Shown here: in pieces, positions 9,625 through 18,158 of the stretch
Layout of the letters: every line of letters begins with the position of its first letter
Numbering within the stretch: the stretch's first letter is position 1
Made by a program: the position numbers and the translations under genes
Notes under the pieces: generated by a model
Told to the model about the DNA's origin: nothing
Databases searched by the model: none
Seen by the model: the letters and a program-made list of their open reading frames with translations, nothing else
DNA from: Rhizobium leguminosarum bv. viciae USDA 2370
Lineage (GTDB): Bacteria; Pseudomonadota; Alphaproteobacteria; Rhizobiales; Rhizobiaceae
Assembly: GCF_002008365.1 (NCBI RefSeq)
Contig: NZ_MRDL01000023.1
Location: forward strand, 94,721-158,720
DNA: 64,000 nt
Reading direction: 5' to 3'

Positions 9625-10629
9625 ATGCCGACCCCGATCCTCATCATCGATAAACTGCATATTGGCTATGGCGATAAGGTAGTCATCCGCGACCTCTCGC
9701 TTGAGGTTCACGAAGGCGAGTTCGTTGCTCTGCTCGGGGCCTCCGGCAGCGGCAAATCCAGCGTTCTAAGGACCCTCGCCGGCTTTCATCCGGTCATGAG
9801 CGGGCGGATTATTCTTGAAGGAAAAGATATCACCAACGAGCCGCCGGAGCGCCGTAATGTCGGTATGGTATTCCAGAACTATGCGCTGTTTCCAACGATG
9901 ACGGCGTTCGAAAACATCGCCTTTGCTTTGCGTGTGGCGAAGATGCCGCAGAGCGAGATCGGCAAGCGCGTCGCCCAGATCGCCGAAACATCCGGGATTA
10001 CGGAGCAGCTGCACAAGAAGCCAGCGACCATGTCAGGCGGGCAACAACAGCGGGTCGCGATTGCGCGCGCGCTTGTCGCGGGCTCCAAGGTGCTTTTGTT
10101 CGACGAACCATTGTCCAATCTCGACGCCAAGGTGCGAGTGACGATGCGCCGCGAGATCAAGAGGCTCCAGCAGGAATTTGGCTTCACGGCAGTCTTTGTC
10201 ACGCATGATCAGGAAGATGCACTCACGATGTCCGACACGATCGTCGTGCTGGCGAACGGTGGCGTTGAACAGATCGGTGACGGACGTACTCTTTATCGAG
10301 AGCCGGCGACGCCGTTTATCTGCGAGTTCATCGGCACCGCCAACGAACTGCCCACGCCGCTTGCCGGGCAAATCCTGGGCAGCGACGTTCGGGGGCGCAT
10401 TTTTGTTCGCCACGAAGATGTACTCGTTGGGAAAGTGATACCAGCCGGGTTGCCGGCGACCGTCCGTCATGTGGAATTCCTTGGCGCCCACAGCCGTATC
10501 GACCTGGATACCGGCGGATACTTCATTTCGGCCGCCAGGATGGGGCACGAGTTACCCGAAATCGGTGAGACCGTGTCCTGGACGATCCGGCCGGGCTCGG
10601 TGCATATCTTCGAGGAAGCGGACAGATGA
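9625..10629 (+). CDS. ABC transporter ATP-binding protein (FbpC/PotA-type)
   Basis: This 334-residue ATPase has Walker A GASGSGKSS, signature MSGGQQQR, Walker B LLFDEP and a C-terminal TOBE-like tail. I chose ATG at 9625, seven nucleotides after AGGAG; in-frame ATGs at 9619 and 9571 are less well placed. Its stop overlaps the start of the permease gene (ATGA), showing translational coupling. It powers the importer fed by the preceding binding protein. Confidence 0.91.
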   Translation: MPTPILIIDKLHIGYGDKVVIRDLSLEVHEGEFVALLGASGSGKSSVLRTLAGFHPVMSGRIILEGKDITNEPPERRNVGMVFQNYALFPTMTAFENIAFALRVAKMPQSEIGKRVAQIAETSGITEQLHKKPATMSGGQQQRVAIARALVAGSKVLLFDEPLSNLDAKVRVTMRREIKRLQQEFGFTAVFVTHDQEDALTMSDTIVVLANGGVEQIGDGRTLYREPATPFICEFIGTANELPTPLAGQILGSDVRGRIFVRHEDVLVGKVIPAGLPATVRHVEFLGAHSRIDLDTGGYFISAARMGHELPEIGETVSWTIRPGSVHIFEEADR

Positions 10630-12335
10630 ACCGCGCGGCTGCCGCCGAGCGCGTAGTCTATTGGATCGGGTTGGCGGCCCTGATCTGGATCGTCGTCACC
10701 TTCCTGATACTGCCGCTCGTCGCGTCACTTCAAACGGCATTTTTCAGGGACGGCAGCCTGGTGGTCGGTCAGACCCTAAGCGAACTTTCAAGATCACGAA
10801 GAGTGCGCGCTGCCCTTTGGAACACGGTTTGGATGACGTCAGCGACCATGGTCACGGTGACCATTGTCGGGATTTTCCAGGTGGTCGTCCTTGAATATTT
10901 TCACGTACGCGGTCGCGCACTCTTGAAAATCGCCTATGCAACGCCGCTGGTCTTCGGCGGTGTCGTTGCGGCGGCGGGCTATAACTTCACCTATGGTCCC
11001 GGCGGTGCGGTGACACATCTGGTGAAGGCGATCGTTTCCAGCCTCCCGCAAGACTGGTTCATCGGCTGGTTTGGCGTGCTCTTCACGCATACCTTTCTGA
11101 TGACCAACTTTTACTATCTTTTTCTGCGTGCTGCGATGCGCCGCGTCGACTACGCAACCATCGAAGCCGCGCGCAGTATGGGTGCCTGGGAATATACGAT
11201 CCTGTGGCGTGTGGTACTGCCCGCAATCATGCCGACGCTCCTCGCTGTCACCCTTCTCACCCTTTACACCGCGATCAGCTCTTTCGCCGCCCCTCAGGTG
11301 CTGGGCGGTCGCGATTTCCACATGCTGAGCCAGATGGTGCTGACTCTGAACAGCCTGCGCCGTCCCGACATGGCCGCCTTACTGGCGCTTATGATGGGAC
11401 TGTGTCTCATGGCGCTTATCCTGCTGTCTCAATATTACGAAGCGCGCGGTTCCTATGTCGGCGGCGCGAAAGCGACTGCGCCCATCCAGCTACGCAAAAT
11501 TTGCAGCCCGATCGGCAATACAGTGCTACATTTTTTTGCCTATCTTCTTGTGGCTATTTATGCGGTGCCGATCGCTCTTGTCGTACTCTTCTCCTTCGCC
11601 CCGGCCGCGAGCATCGGCATCGAAGTGATCCCATCCAGCCTGACCCTGAAGAACTATGCCCGCGTCTTTACCGAAGGCACCGCCTTTCTTCCGTTCTTCA
11701 ACTCCATAGTGATGAGCCTTGCCGCGGTATCGGCGGCGCTGGTCGTTACGCTGTTTGCTGTCCCGGTTATTCTTGGCCGGCGCAGTTGGCTGACGCGCCT
11801 TCTAGACATCACTTTCTTCCTGCCATGGGTAGTTCCTAGTATTCTGCTCGCTGTCGGGCTGATCGTCACCTTCGACACGCCAAACCCGCTCGTTGGAAAC
11901 GCAGTCCTCCTCGGCGGCTACTGGCTCCTGCCGATTGGCTACGCCATCGTCGCCTTGCCGCTTATGGTGAGGTTCCTGCGGGCAGCCTTCGTAGGAATCG
12001 ATCCGGCCTATAACGAGGCGGCCCGCTCGATGGGCGCCACTGGTCTTTATCGCTATCGCCGCATCATTCTGCCGATAGTGGCGCCGACTGTAATCCTCGT
12101 CGCCGGGATGGCGTTCAACGATCTCCTGTCGGAATACCCCCTGTCGGCGTTTCTATACAACGTCAACAACAAACCGCTGCCGATTGCAATCGTAGACAGC
12201 TCGCTGTCTGTCGATCCTGAGCAGGCCGCGCTCAACCTTGTCTATGTCACTCTGATCATGGCGTTTTCACTGGCGATCATTCTGTTGGCCGAGCGCATCG
12301 GCCTTGGCAAAGGTCCAGAAACCACAACATTGTAG
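10626..12335 (+). CDS. ABC transporter permease with two fused transmembrane domains (FbpB-like)
   Basis: The 569-residue protein is about twice the normal permease length. It has two EAA loops: EAARSMGAWEYTILWRVVLP near residue 180 and EAARSMGATGLYRYRRIILP near residue 465. It therefore contains both membrane halves in one chain, as in FbpB-like iron and 2-aminoethylphosphonate importers. About 12 hydrophobic segments are seen. The start overlaps the ATPase stop by 4 nt. Confidence 0.91.
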   Translation: MNRAAAAERVVYWIGLAALIWIVVTFLILPLVASLQTAFFRDGSLVVGQTLSELSRSRRVRAALWNTVWMTSATMVTVTIVGIFQVVVLEYFHVRGRALLKIAYATPLVFGGVVAAAGYNFTYGPGGAVTHLVKAIVSSLPQDWFIGWFGVLFTHTFLMTNFYYLFLRAAMRRVDYATIEAARSMGAWEYTILWRVVLPAIMPTLLAVTLLTLYTAISSFAAPQVLGGRDFHMLSQMVLTLNSLRRPDMAALLALMMGLCLMALILLSQYYEARGSYVGGAKATAPIQLRKICSPIGNTVLHFFAYLLVAIYAVPIALVVLFSFAPAASIGIEVIPSSLTLKNYARVFTEGTAFLPFFNSIVMSLAAVSAALVVTLFAVPVILGRRSWLTRLLDITFFLPWVVPSILLAVGLIVTFDTPNPLVGNAVLLGGYWLLPIGYAIVALPLMVRFLRAAFVGIDPAYNEAARSMGATGLYRYRRIILPIVAPTVILVAGMAFNDLLSEYPLSAFLYNVNNKPLPIAIVDSSLSVDPEQAALNLVYVTLIMAFSLAIILLAERIGLGKGPETTTL

Positions 12336-12352
12336 AACTGGAGACTGATCCA

Positions 12353-13276
12353 TTGGATACCTGCATCACCGTCTGGCATTGGCCGCACCAGGAGCGTTGG
12401 TACGACGAAGGCATTCGCAACTCGCTCACCCTCATCAAGGAAGCTGGCTTCACACACATCAACTGGAATCCCGACTCCGGCAGTTCGTACTGGCTGGCCG
12501 ACGCCGAGATCGAGTTTACAAGCAGGATCGTGGCCGATGCTGGGCTGAAAGTACACTCGGTTCATGGCAGCAATGGCCGCAATCCTATCACCGAGATCGG
12601 CCACAAAAACCCTGGCCCTTTCGCGATGGAGACGCGCAAGGACTTCCTGTCGCCGCATGAATGGCAGCGCCGCAGCGGAGTCGAGCTGTTGCGTAACCGT
12701 GTCGACCTGGCGGCCGCGTTCCAGTCCCCCAATATTGTTCTGCACATCGATATCAACGACAACGTCTTCGGCAGCGAAGCCGCCGAACGAGCGTTCTTCG
12801 ACCCCCTTTTCCAGTCTCTCGACGAGATCAGGCCTTACTGCGTCGAAAAGGGCATCCAGATTGCCGCGGAAACTCTTCTTTGCGCCAACGCTCAGAATTT
12901 CCTCAACCTCTATGATCGGCTGTTCGCTCGATACGGCAAGGAGTTCATCGGCGTCTGCTTCGATTGTGGCCACTGGGAACTGATCGAGCCAGGCAAGCTC
13001 AGCGTGCTTGAGCGTTTCGCCGATCGCCTCATCGCTACTCACATTCACGACAATTTCGGAGCAATGGATAACCATCTCTTGCCATTCGACGGACGATTAG
13101 ATTGGCACACGATCACCTCGGCGATCGCCGCAACTCCTTATCAGACTCCGCTCAACTTCGAGACGCCAATGGACCGGTATGGGATTCCAGAATCCGCCTA
13201 CTATCGCCGCGCTCACAGTGTTGCTGTTAGGCTCGAGGAGATGGTCGCCGAGGCGCGCGAGAGGAAAAGCGCATGA
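12353..13276 (+). CDS. Sugar phosphate isomerase/epimerase (TIM-barrel, AP endonuclease 2 fold)
   Basis: This 307-residue protein has the pattern of a xylose-isomerase-like TIM barrel: conserved acids and histidines at AAETLL, CFDCGHWE and THIHDNFG, which are the usual metal ligands. Members isomerise or epimerise sugars or inositol derivatives in the cytoplasm. The start appears to be TTG at 12353, nine nucleotides after GGAG; no ATG is better placed. It follows the permease gene by 17 nt and probably processes the imported substrate. Confidence 0.85.
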   Translation: MDTCITVWHWPHQERWYDEGIRNSLTLIKEAGFTHINWNPDSGSSYWLADAEIEFTSRIVADAGLKVHSVHGSNGRNPITEIGHKNPGPFAMETRKDFLSPHEWQRRSGVELLRNRVDLAAAFQSPNIVLHIDINDNVFGSEAAERAFFDPLFQSLDEIRPYCVEKGIQIAAETLLCANAQNFLNLYDRLFARYGKEFIGVCFDCGHWELIEPGKLSVLERFADRLIATHIHDNFGAMDNHLLPFDGRLDWHTITSAIAATPYQTPLNFETPMDRYGIPESAYYRRAHSVAVRLEEMVAEARERKSA

Positions 13277-13569
13277 TGGCGAATGCGCTTACCCTCGACA
13301 ATCCTCCACTACGTCGTGACAAAGGTAGCAGCGTTGACCCCTGAACAGTTCCGCGGTCCAGATGGATGGACAGTCGAGACCAAAGAATCTGTCGGCTACG
13401 TCGGTGCCGTCAATCAATAGGCGGAGATCCTCCAACAGGCAGAGATCCTCGCCGGCGACTGCTGGCCAACGACGTTTCAGACCACCTTGTAGTTGGCAAG
13501 GTGGTAGCGCGACAGTCATCTAACGGCTGATCGATCTGGTGAACGGTACTGCAAATTTCACCAGCAGGA

Positions 13570-13742
13570 TACCCATTCGGCCAATTTCGATCGCCTACGG
13601 CGGTTACGCCGTTCATGCCACCTTCGACCTGAAACGCCTGGGCCGTCCGGCCTCGCATGGCTGCGTTCGGCTGCATCCCGATAATGCGGCGCAGTTCTTC
13701 TCGCTGGCGCCACAGGCTGGCCTCGCCAATACCGCGTCGTGA
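13570..13742 (+). pseudogene. L,D-transpeptidase (YkuD) remnant
   Basis: A short reading frame holds the catalytic segment of the YkuD fold (GGYAVH, then LGRPASHGCVRLHPDNAA with the nucleophilic Cys). No signal peptide or upstream domain is present, and the normal C-terminal part seems to change frame after FFSL. A full enzyme is over 150 residues, so this is a relic. The rest of 13277-13779 shows no convincing coding signal. Confidence 0.6.
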
Positions 13743-13779
13743 TCACGCTCTGATCCCGAATTCGGCAGCTGATCCCGTT

Positions 13780-14502
13780 CTATGCGCTGATCATCCGCTC
13801 CAGCTCATCCATGTCGGGGACGATGATATGTCGAGAGTTCTCGATGCGAATGACACCGCTCTTGCGCAGCCTGGTCAACTGGCGGCTGACGGTTTCAATG
13901 GTCAGACCGAGAAAATCGGCGATCTCGGCGCGGGACAGCGGCAGGTCGAAAGAGGTGGTCGTGGCGGTCTGCGGTTCGGCGTGGGTGGCGATGAGGTGGA
14001 GCAGGCTTGCGACCTTCTCCTCGGCGGTGCGCCGGCCGAGCGTCAGCATCCATTCGCGCGCGGCGTCCAGCTCCTTCAGCGCCTGATCGTGCAGGCTGCG
14101 CTGCAGCTTCGGCGCCTCCGATATCATGCGGTCGAGCAGGTCGCGGGGGAAGACGCAGATTTCGGCGTCGGTCGCAGCCTGAGCCGACAGCATGCTTTCG
14201 GGCACGAAGGGCCTGCCGACGAAATCGGGGGCGAATTGCAGGCCGACGATCTGCTGGCGCCCGTCCGGCATCACCTTGCAGAGCTTTACTACCCCGCGCA
14301 TGATGTTCGAATAGAAAGAGCTTTCCGACCCTTGAGCGATGATCTCGCTGCCGGCATCGACCGTGCGGCGCAGCGACTGGTGGCCGAGCTCTCGGAGTTG
14401 GCCGCTCCACAGCGCGCCGCAGACGACGCCGTACCGCGCTTGGCAGGAAGCGCAAGCGACGGGAGTGCCGGCGTCGGAAACCTTACTGCGTGCAACGTCC
14501 AT
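13780..14502 (-). CDS. fnrN: Crp/Fnr family transcriptional regulator, FnrN-like
   Basis: The 240-residue regulator has an N-terminal cysteine cluster (CASCQARYGVVCGAL, about residues 17-31) of the kind that with another Cys holds an oxygen-labile [4Fe-4S] cluster. A cyclic-nucleotide-type beta roll follows, then a C-terminal helix-turn-helix (SRAEIADFLGLTIETVSRQL). In rhizobia FnrN activates microaerobic genes such as fixNOQP. An FNR-like box lies about 150 nt upstream. The gene symbol rests on the Cys pattern and length. Confidence 0.8.
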   Translation of the reverse strand: MDVARSKVSDAGTPVACASCQARYGVVCGALWSGQLRELGHQSLRRTVDAGSEIIAQGSESSFYSNIMRGVVKLCKVMPDGRQQIVGLQFAPDFVGRPFVPESMLSAQAATDAEICVFPRDLLDRMISEAPKLQRSLHDQALKELDAAREWMLTLGRRTAEEKVASLLHLIATHAEPQTATTTSFDLPLSRAEIADFLGLTIETVSRQLTRLRKSGVIRIENSRHIIVPDMDELERMISA

Positions 14503-14592
14503 TTCCTGATCCCTTCAAAATCCGCGTGTGCCATGATGTGGCTGCGCATGCTGGGCATACCCCAGACGATTACGCCGTGATTGCGGGTTCGG

Positions 14593-14860
14593 CTATCCCG
14601 ATTTCTTCCGGCGCGGCTTGATGATTACCAATTTCGCCGGGACCGCGAGTTGATCCAGATCAGAGTATCGGTGCCATGGCTGTTTTTGGATAGCGCCTGC
14701 CTCGACACGAGGCCGTCCCGCACAATCCTTCAAACTTGAACGACGGAGCAAAGATCTTCCAATCCTGGGCGACGAAGCCGCCGACGTCTTTTCGCACGAG
14801 CATTTCCCAAATTGCATGCCGGTTACTCGCGACGGGGAAAGGATTCAGGTCGAAAGGCAT
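14593..14860 (-). pseudogene. Degenerate small-protein gene
   Basis: A frame starting at 14860 reads MPFDLNPFPVASNRHAIWEM and continues for about 45 residues in a style I associate with a conserved rhizobial hypothetical protein. It then loses coherence, with the apparent continuation to 14593 in another frame. It runs toward fnrN and away from the kinase gene. I interpret it as a decayed gene; the remainder of 14503-15020 holds promoters and no other gene. Confidence 0.4.
14650..14663. promoter_or_regulatory. FNR/FixK-type anaerobox
   Basis: The sequence TTGATCCAGATCAG matches the FNR/FixK consensus TTGATnnnnATCAA at 9 of 10 fixed positions. It lies about 148 nt upstream of the fnrN start, within the degenerate gene at 14593-14860. 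FnrN genes in rhizobia are commonly autoregulated through such boxes, so autoregulation is a reasonable inference. Confidence 0.55.
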
Positions 14861-15020
14861 TACGGGTTCCTTCAGCTGGGTCGCCCATACTCTCTCTAGC
14901 CGGTTTCCAGTTGACAATCCGGTATGTTTGTGCGACGTACGTACTAACACGGTGCGCGCAGCTGGTGCGGCCCGAACGCGAACGACGCTGTGTCAGATGA
15001 CCTCCTGAAGGAACGCGCGG

Positions 15021-15902
15021 ATGACTGTCTACCTAATCGGAATCGACGGCGGTGGCACCAGCTGCCGTGCTGCAGTCGCCGGTGCGAACGGGAGTATCCT
15101 TGCGCGGGCTCAAGCCGGGCCCGCCAACATTCTCTCCGATCCGGATACGGCCCTCGACAGCATTGCCAGTGCGACCCACGCGGCTTTTTACGCAGCTGGC
15201 ATCAATGCGCGTAGCATCGCCTCGGCGCGTGCAGTACTTGGGGTCGCGGGCAATAATGTCGGTGAGGCCGTTCACTACGTGAAAAACAGGCTACCCTTCG
15301 CCCAGGCGGACATCGAGTCAGACGGGCTGATCGCGCTACAAGGCGCGCTTGGTGATAAAGACGGAGCCGTCGCCATTTTAGGAACAGGCACGATCTACAT
15401 TTCCCGCCACTGGGAAACGGTGACCTACGTCGGCGGATGGGGCTTTACTGTGGGCGACCTCGGCAGCGGCGCTCGTATTGGACATGCGCTTTTGCAAGAA
15501 ACGCTGCTCGCATATGACGGCATTCACGACATGTCCGCGATGACCGCCTCCGTCCTTGCGGAATTCAAAAATGACCCACGCAATATCGTCGAGTTTGCGC
15601 GGCAGGCAAAGCCCGGCGCCTTCGGCCGCTATGCGCCGCGCGTATTCGAGCACATGAAACAGGGCGATGCCGTCGCCGCGCGCCTGTTGCAAGAAGCCGC
15701 TGTTTCAGTTGACGAAGCACTTGATCGTCTAGTCGCGCGAGGAACGCAGAAGATTTGTCTGCTCGGGGGATTGGGGCCGCTGTATTCGTCCTGGATCGCT
15801 GCACGGCATCAAAGTTTATTGGTAACGCCCGAAGGCGATGCAGTGAGCGGGGCCGTGGCCCTGGCTGTGTCGCGCTTCGGGCATCTGAAAGCGATCGAAT
15901 GA
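15021..15902 (+). CDS. BadF/BadG-type sugar kinase (N-acetylglucosamine kinase-like)
   Basis: This 293-residue protein has an ASKHA-fold phosphate motif at the start (IGIDGGGTSCRAAVA) and a second conserved stretch (AILGTGTIYISR, then GGWGFTVGDLGSGARIG), as in N-acetylglucosamine kinase and the BcrAD/BadFG family. It should phosphorylate an imported amino sugar in the cytoplasm. An AAGGA site precedes the ATG. The GntR regulator and SIS genes follow directly, an arrangement typical of rhizobial amino-sugar operons. Confidence 0.85.
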   Translation: MTVYLIGIDGGGTSCRAAVAGANGSILARAQAGPANILSDPDTALDSIASATHAAFYAAGINARSIASARAVLGVAGNNVGEAVHYVKNRLPFAQADIESDGLIALQGALGDKDGAVAILGTGTIYISRHWETVTYVGGWGFTVGDLGSGARIGHALLQETLLAYDGIHDMSAMTASVLAEFKNDPRNIVEFARQAKPGAFGRYAPRVFEHMKQGDAVAARLLQEAAVSVDEALDRLVARGTQKICLLGGLGPLYSSWIAARHQSLLVTPEGDAVSGAVALAVSRFGHLKAIE

Positions 15903-16663
15903 GTGACAGGCTTGCGGCCATGCTTCCAGGATGGGGCATAGACATCAAGGGCGCCGGCCCGCTCTACCATAGACTTCGCCTGGCGCTTGAAAAGGCGATC
16001 CTGTCGGGTAAACTCAAAGAGGGCGACGTTCTTTATCCCGAACGAGACCTCGCTGAACATGTCCGCGTTAGCCGTGTAACGGTCCGCAAAGCAATCGACC
16101 ATCTCGTCCAAGAGGGCTTTCTGGTCCGCCGGCGCGGCTCAGGAACCTTCGTTGCCGGATCGGCGGTGCGCGCAGATCGGCCTCCGTTATGCGCGAACTC
16201 TTTGACGGGTGACATTTCCTGGCGTGGATCGGACACGAAAGTCGAGTGCATCGGGCGCAGCACGTCTCATCCCGCACCAGAGGAGATGATGACACTCGGC
16301 TTGTCAGGCGACAGTCACGTCGTGCGCATCACCCACTTGCGGAGCTCGGCGGGCCAGCCGCTTGCGATCGAACGCACATGCATTTCCTCGGAGTTCCTGC
16401 CCCACGCTCGTGCCGTTACCTCTTCTATCTGCAACACACTCGCGGACGCAAACTTCAGACCCGTTCGTGCGATCCAGCGCACTTTCGCATCCAACATCGA
16501 AGGTCCGGACGCCACCTTGCTTGGCGTCGCGATTGGAACGGCTGGTCTTTTGACAAAGCGCGTCGCCTATCTTGCTTCGGGCCGTGCGATCGAATTCACC
16601 CGCTCACTTTTTCGAGGCGATGCCGAAGGTTTTGTCAGCGAGCTCACCTTTCTCGAAAACTGA
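15899..16663 (+). CDS. GntR family regulator, HutC/NagR (UTRA) subfamily
   Basis: This 254-residue regulator has an N-terminal GntR winged helix (LYPERDLAEHVRVSRVTVRKA, about residues 45-65) and a C-terminal UTRA effector domain. The ATG overlaps the kinase stop (ATGA). NagR/HutC-type proteins sense phosphorylated amino sugars or related metabolites and repress their operon. Given the kinase and SIS neighbours, control of the amino-sugar operon is likely. Confidence 0.88.
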   Translation: MSDRLAAMLPGWGIDIKGAGPLYHRLRLALEKAILSGKLKEGDVLYPERDLAEHVRVSRVTVRKAIDHLVQEGFLVRRRGSGTFVAGSAVRADRPPLCANSLTGDISWRGSDTKVECIGRSTSHPAPEEMMTLGLSGDSHVVRITHLRSSAGQPLAIERTCISSEFLPHARAVTSSICNTLADANFRPVRAIQRTFASNIEGPDATLLGVAIGTAGLLTKRVAYLASGRAIEFTRSLFRGDAEGFVSELTFLEN

Positions 16664-16691
16664 CCGCTCTCTTACAAGACAGGATCCTATC

Positions 16692-17111
16692 ATGCAGGCC
16701 ACCGTGCAAACGAACATGCGCCGTGAGATCGACGAAATTCCAGAAGCTGCGGCCAGATTGCTCGATCGCTTAGCGAAAGACTTCGCTGCCACCGGTGCGG
16801 CTTTGCGCGCCGAGGACTCCGAATTCGTCGTCACAGTCGCGTGCGGCTTGTCCGACTATGTCCCTGAAATAGTCCATCGAGCTGAGGGCGAAATTGCCCG
16901 CCGCTTCGATTCGAGGGTCACTCCCCTCAATCTACGATATCGAGCTCAGCTTTGGTCGCGGCGCTGCCTTGCCGAGGCAGCCACGCGCGTCATCGCAGCC
17001 TCGATCGCTCTGACGAATAAGCCTCCGCTTGCGGAACCCGCAAAGGCTATGAGCATGCTGAGCACAAAGGTCGGCTTGTACCTGAAGACGACGCACATCT
17101 CGTGGTGTTGA
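16692..17111 (+). pseudogene. SIS-domain aminosugar isomerase, truncated and degraded
   Basis: The first 50 or so residues match the start of the SIS proteins related to GlmS/AgaS that follow GntR in rhizobial amino-sugar operons (REIDEIPEAAARLLDRL, then EFVVTVACG where ARGSSDH is usual). After that the frame drifts, with only scraps such as SIALTNK...PLAEPAK recognisable, and it ends at 139 residues instead of about 340. The sugar-binding Ser/Thr loop is damaged, so the gene is probably dead. It marks the junction with the plasmid backbone. Confidence 0.7.
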
Positions 17112-17243
17112 CTCCCGAGTTTGAGTTGAAGTTGAGGCAAGCGGTCATGGCGATTTCGGATCAAATTTGCACAGGTTCTCCAATGGTAAGGTCGATGTTT
17201 TCCGCAAACCTGCTGGGCTTTAGCTGAGTGGAACCAGCGCCCC

Positions 17244-17444
17244 ATGAAGATAGCAATGCTCTCGCCGTTTGAACGAACCTGTCTCCATTGGATATCGAGA
17301 GGCTGGACTGTGGCTGATATCGCGTTGATCGAGGGAAAGGATACCGCTGAAATTCAGGCGTGCGTGGAGCGTGCGGTTAAATCGCTCAACGCCGAATCAG
17401 TGGAACAGGCGCTTGAGAAAGTGAAGCTCACGCGATCAGGCTGA
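17244..17444 (+). CDS. Small LuxR-type helix-turn-helix protein
   Basis: The 66-residue product is essentially one GerE/LuxR-like helix-turn-helix (LSPFERTCLHWISRGWTVADIALIEGKDTAEI). It has no sensor domain. Such stand-alone domains occur in rhizobial genomes and may regulate DNA or act as a partner of a full-length LuxR protein. No strong ribosome site is visible before ATG 17244. The function is unknown. Confidence 0.6.
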   Translation: MKIAMLSPFERTCLHWISRGWTVADIALIEGKDTAEIQACVERAVKSLNAESVEQALEKVKLTRSG

Positions 17445-17789
17445 TCGCAGTGTGGTTGCGGGCGCCGGACGCTTTCACCTTGCCTTGCATGCTGCCTGCA
17501 AATGCATCGTTCTGGCAACGTCAGGCCCGCAGCAAGATCGCGCCATCGGTTTGAAAACACGGAGAGAATGGCTCCTGCGTTCGGCGGAACGCAGCCGAAC
17601 CGAGGTGACCACGAAAGCAAGCCAATCCGCGCGTTTGTGATGGGTCCTTGCCGAGTTCCGGATTCCACGAACAACACGCTGAAAGGTCCGCTCGCAAGCT
17701 GCGGCCGCTCCGCGGCGCGGTGATCGCGCCCGTCCCGAGCCTTTGAGGAGCCATCGAGCGGGAATTGGCCCGCTCCCACTGGAGCCCTT
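17445..17789. other. Intergenic stretch with no gene recognised
   Basis: Short overlapping reading frames on both strands have no recognisable domains or good ribosome sites. The stretch lies at the transition from catabolic cargo to plasmid-conserved genes. I see no clear repeat or RNA gene in it. Confidence 0.4.
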
Positions 17790-17939
17790 CTAAACTCGCT
17801 CGATCATTTCCTCGCACAGTCCCGCGCCTTCCAGCTCCCATGACCTGATGGTCCGGTCACCGTCCTTGAAGTCGAGGGTGAATACAGCGTCTTTCCCTCT
17901 GACGAGATCGATGCCGACGACGACCTTGAGATCGCTCAT
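17790..17939 (-). CDS. Small conserved-looking protein, function unknown
   Basis: A 49-residue frame (MSDLKVVVGIDLVRGKDAVF at the start) is preceded on its strand by AGGGGAAAAATTC before the ATG. It lies upstream of, and divergent from, the DUF3991/Toprim gene. It is acidic and has no membrane segment or known motif. The sensible composition and ribosome site support a real gene, but I have no family for it. Confidence 0.5.
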   Translation of the reverse strand: MSDLKVVVGIDLVRGKDAVFTLDFKDGDRTIRSWELEGAGLCEEMIERV

Positions 17940-18158
17940 GAATTTTTCCCCTGGCCGGCGCATCGAGCCGGCCTTTGGCGTGCCGCTTGCGAGCAGCAGG
18001 CCGCAAGGGAGGCTTCGCCGCGGCCGTGCATTGCATGATCCGACAATTGCCAGCCGCGCCCTTGCAGTCTTTGCTCTTCGCGGTGGGCCGAACGGTGCCC
18101 ACGAAGCGACGGGCAAGGAAAGGCAATGGAGGCCGATCGCAGTGCGATCGGGAGCAAA

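Noticed and set aside
12242..13075. A 277-codon minus-strand frame
   Set aside because: Antisense to the TIM-barrel gene, whose metal-ligand motifs are clear.
13657..14580. A 307-codon + strand frame
   Set aside because: Antisense to fnrN.
14937..14944. GTACGTAC palindrome upstream of the kinase gene as GntR operator
   Set aside because: Short, no second copy, and not like known NagR operators; left unassigned.
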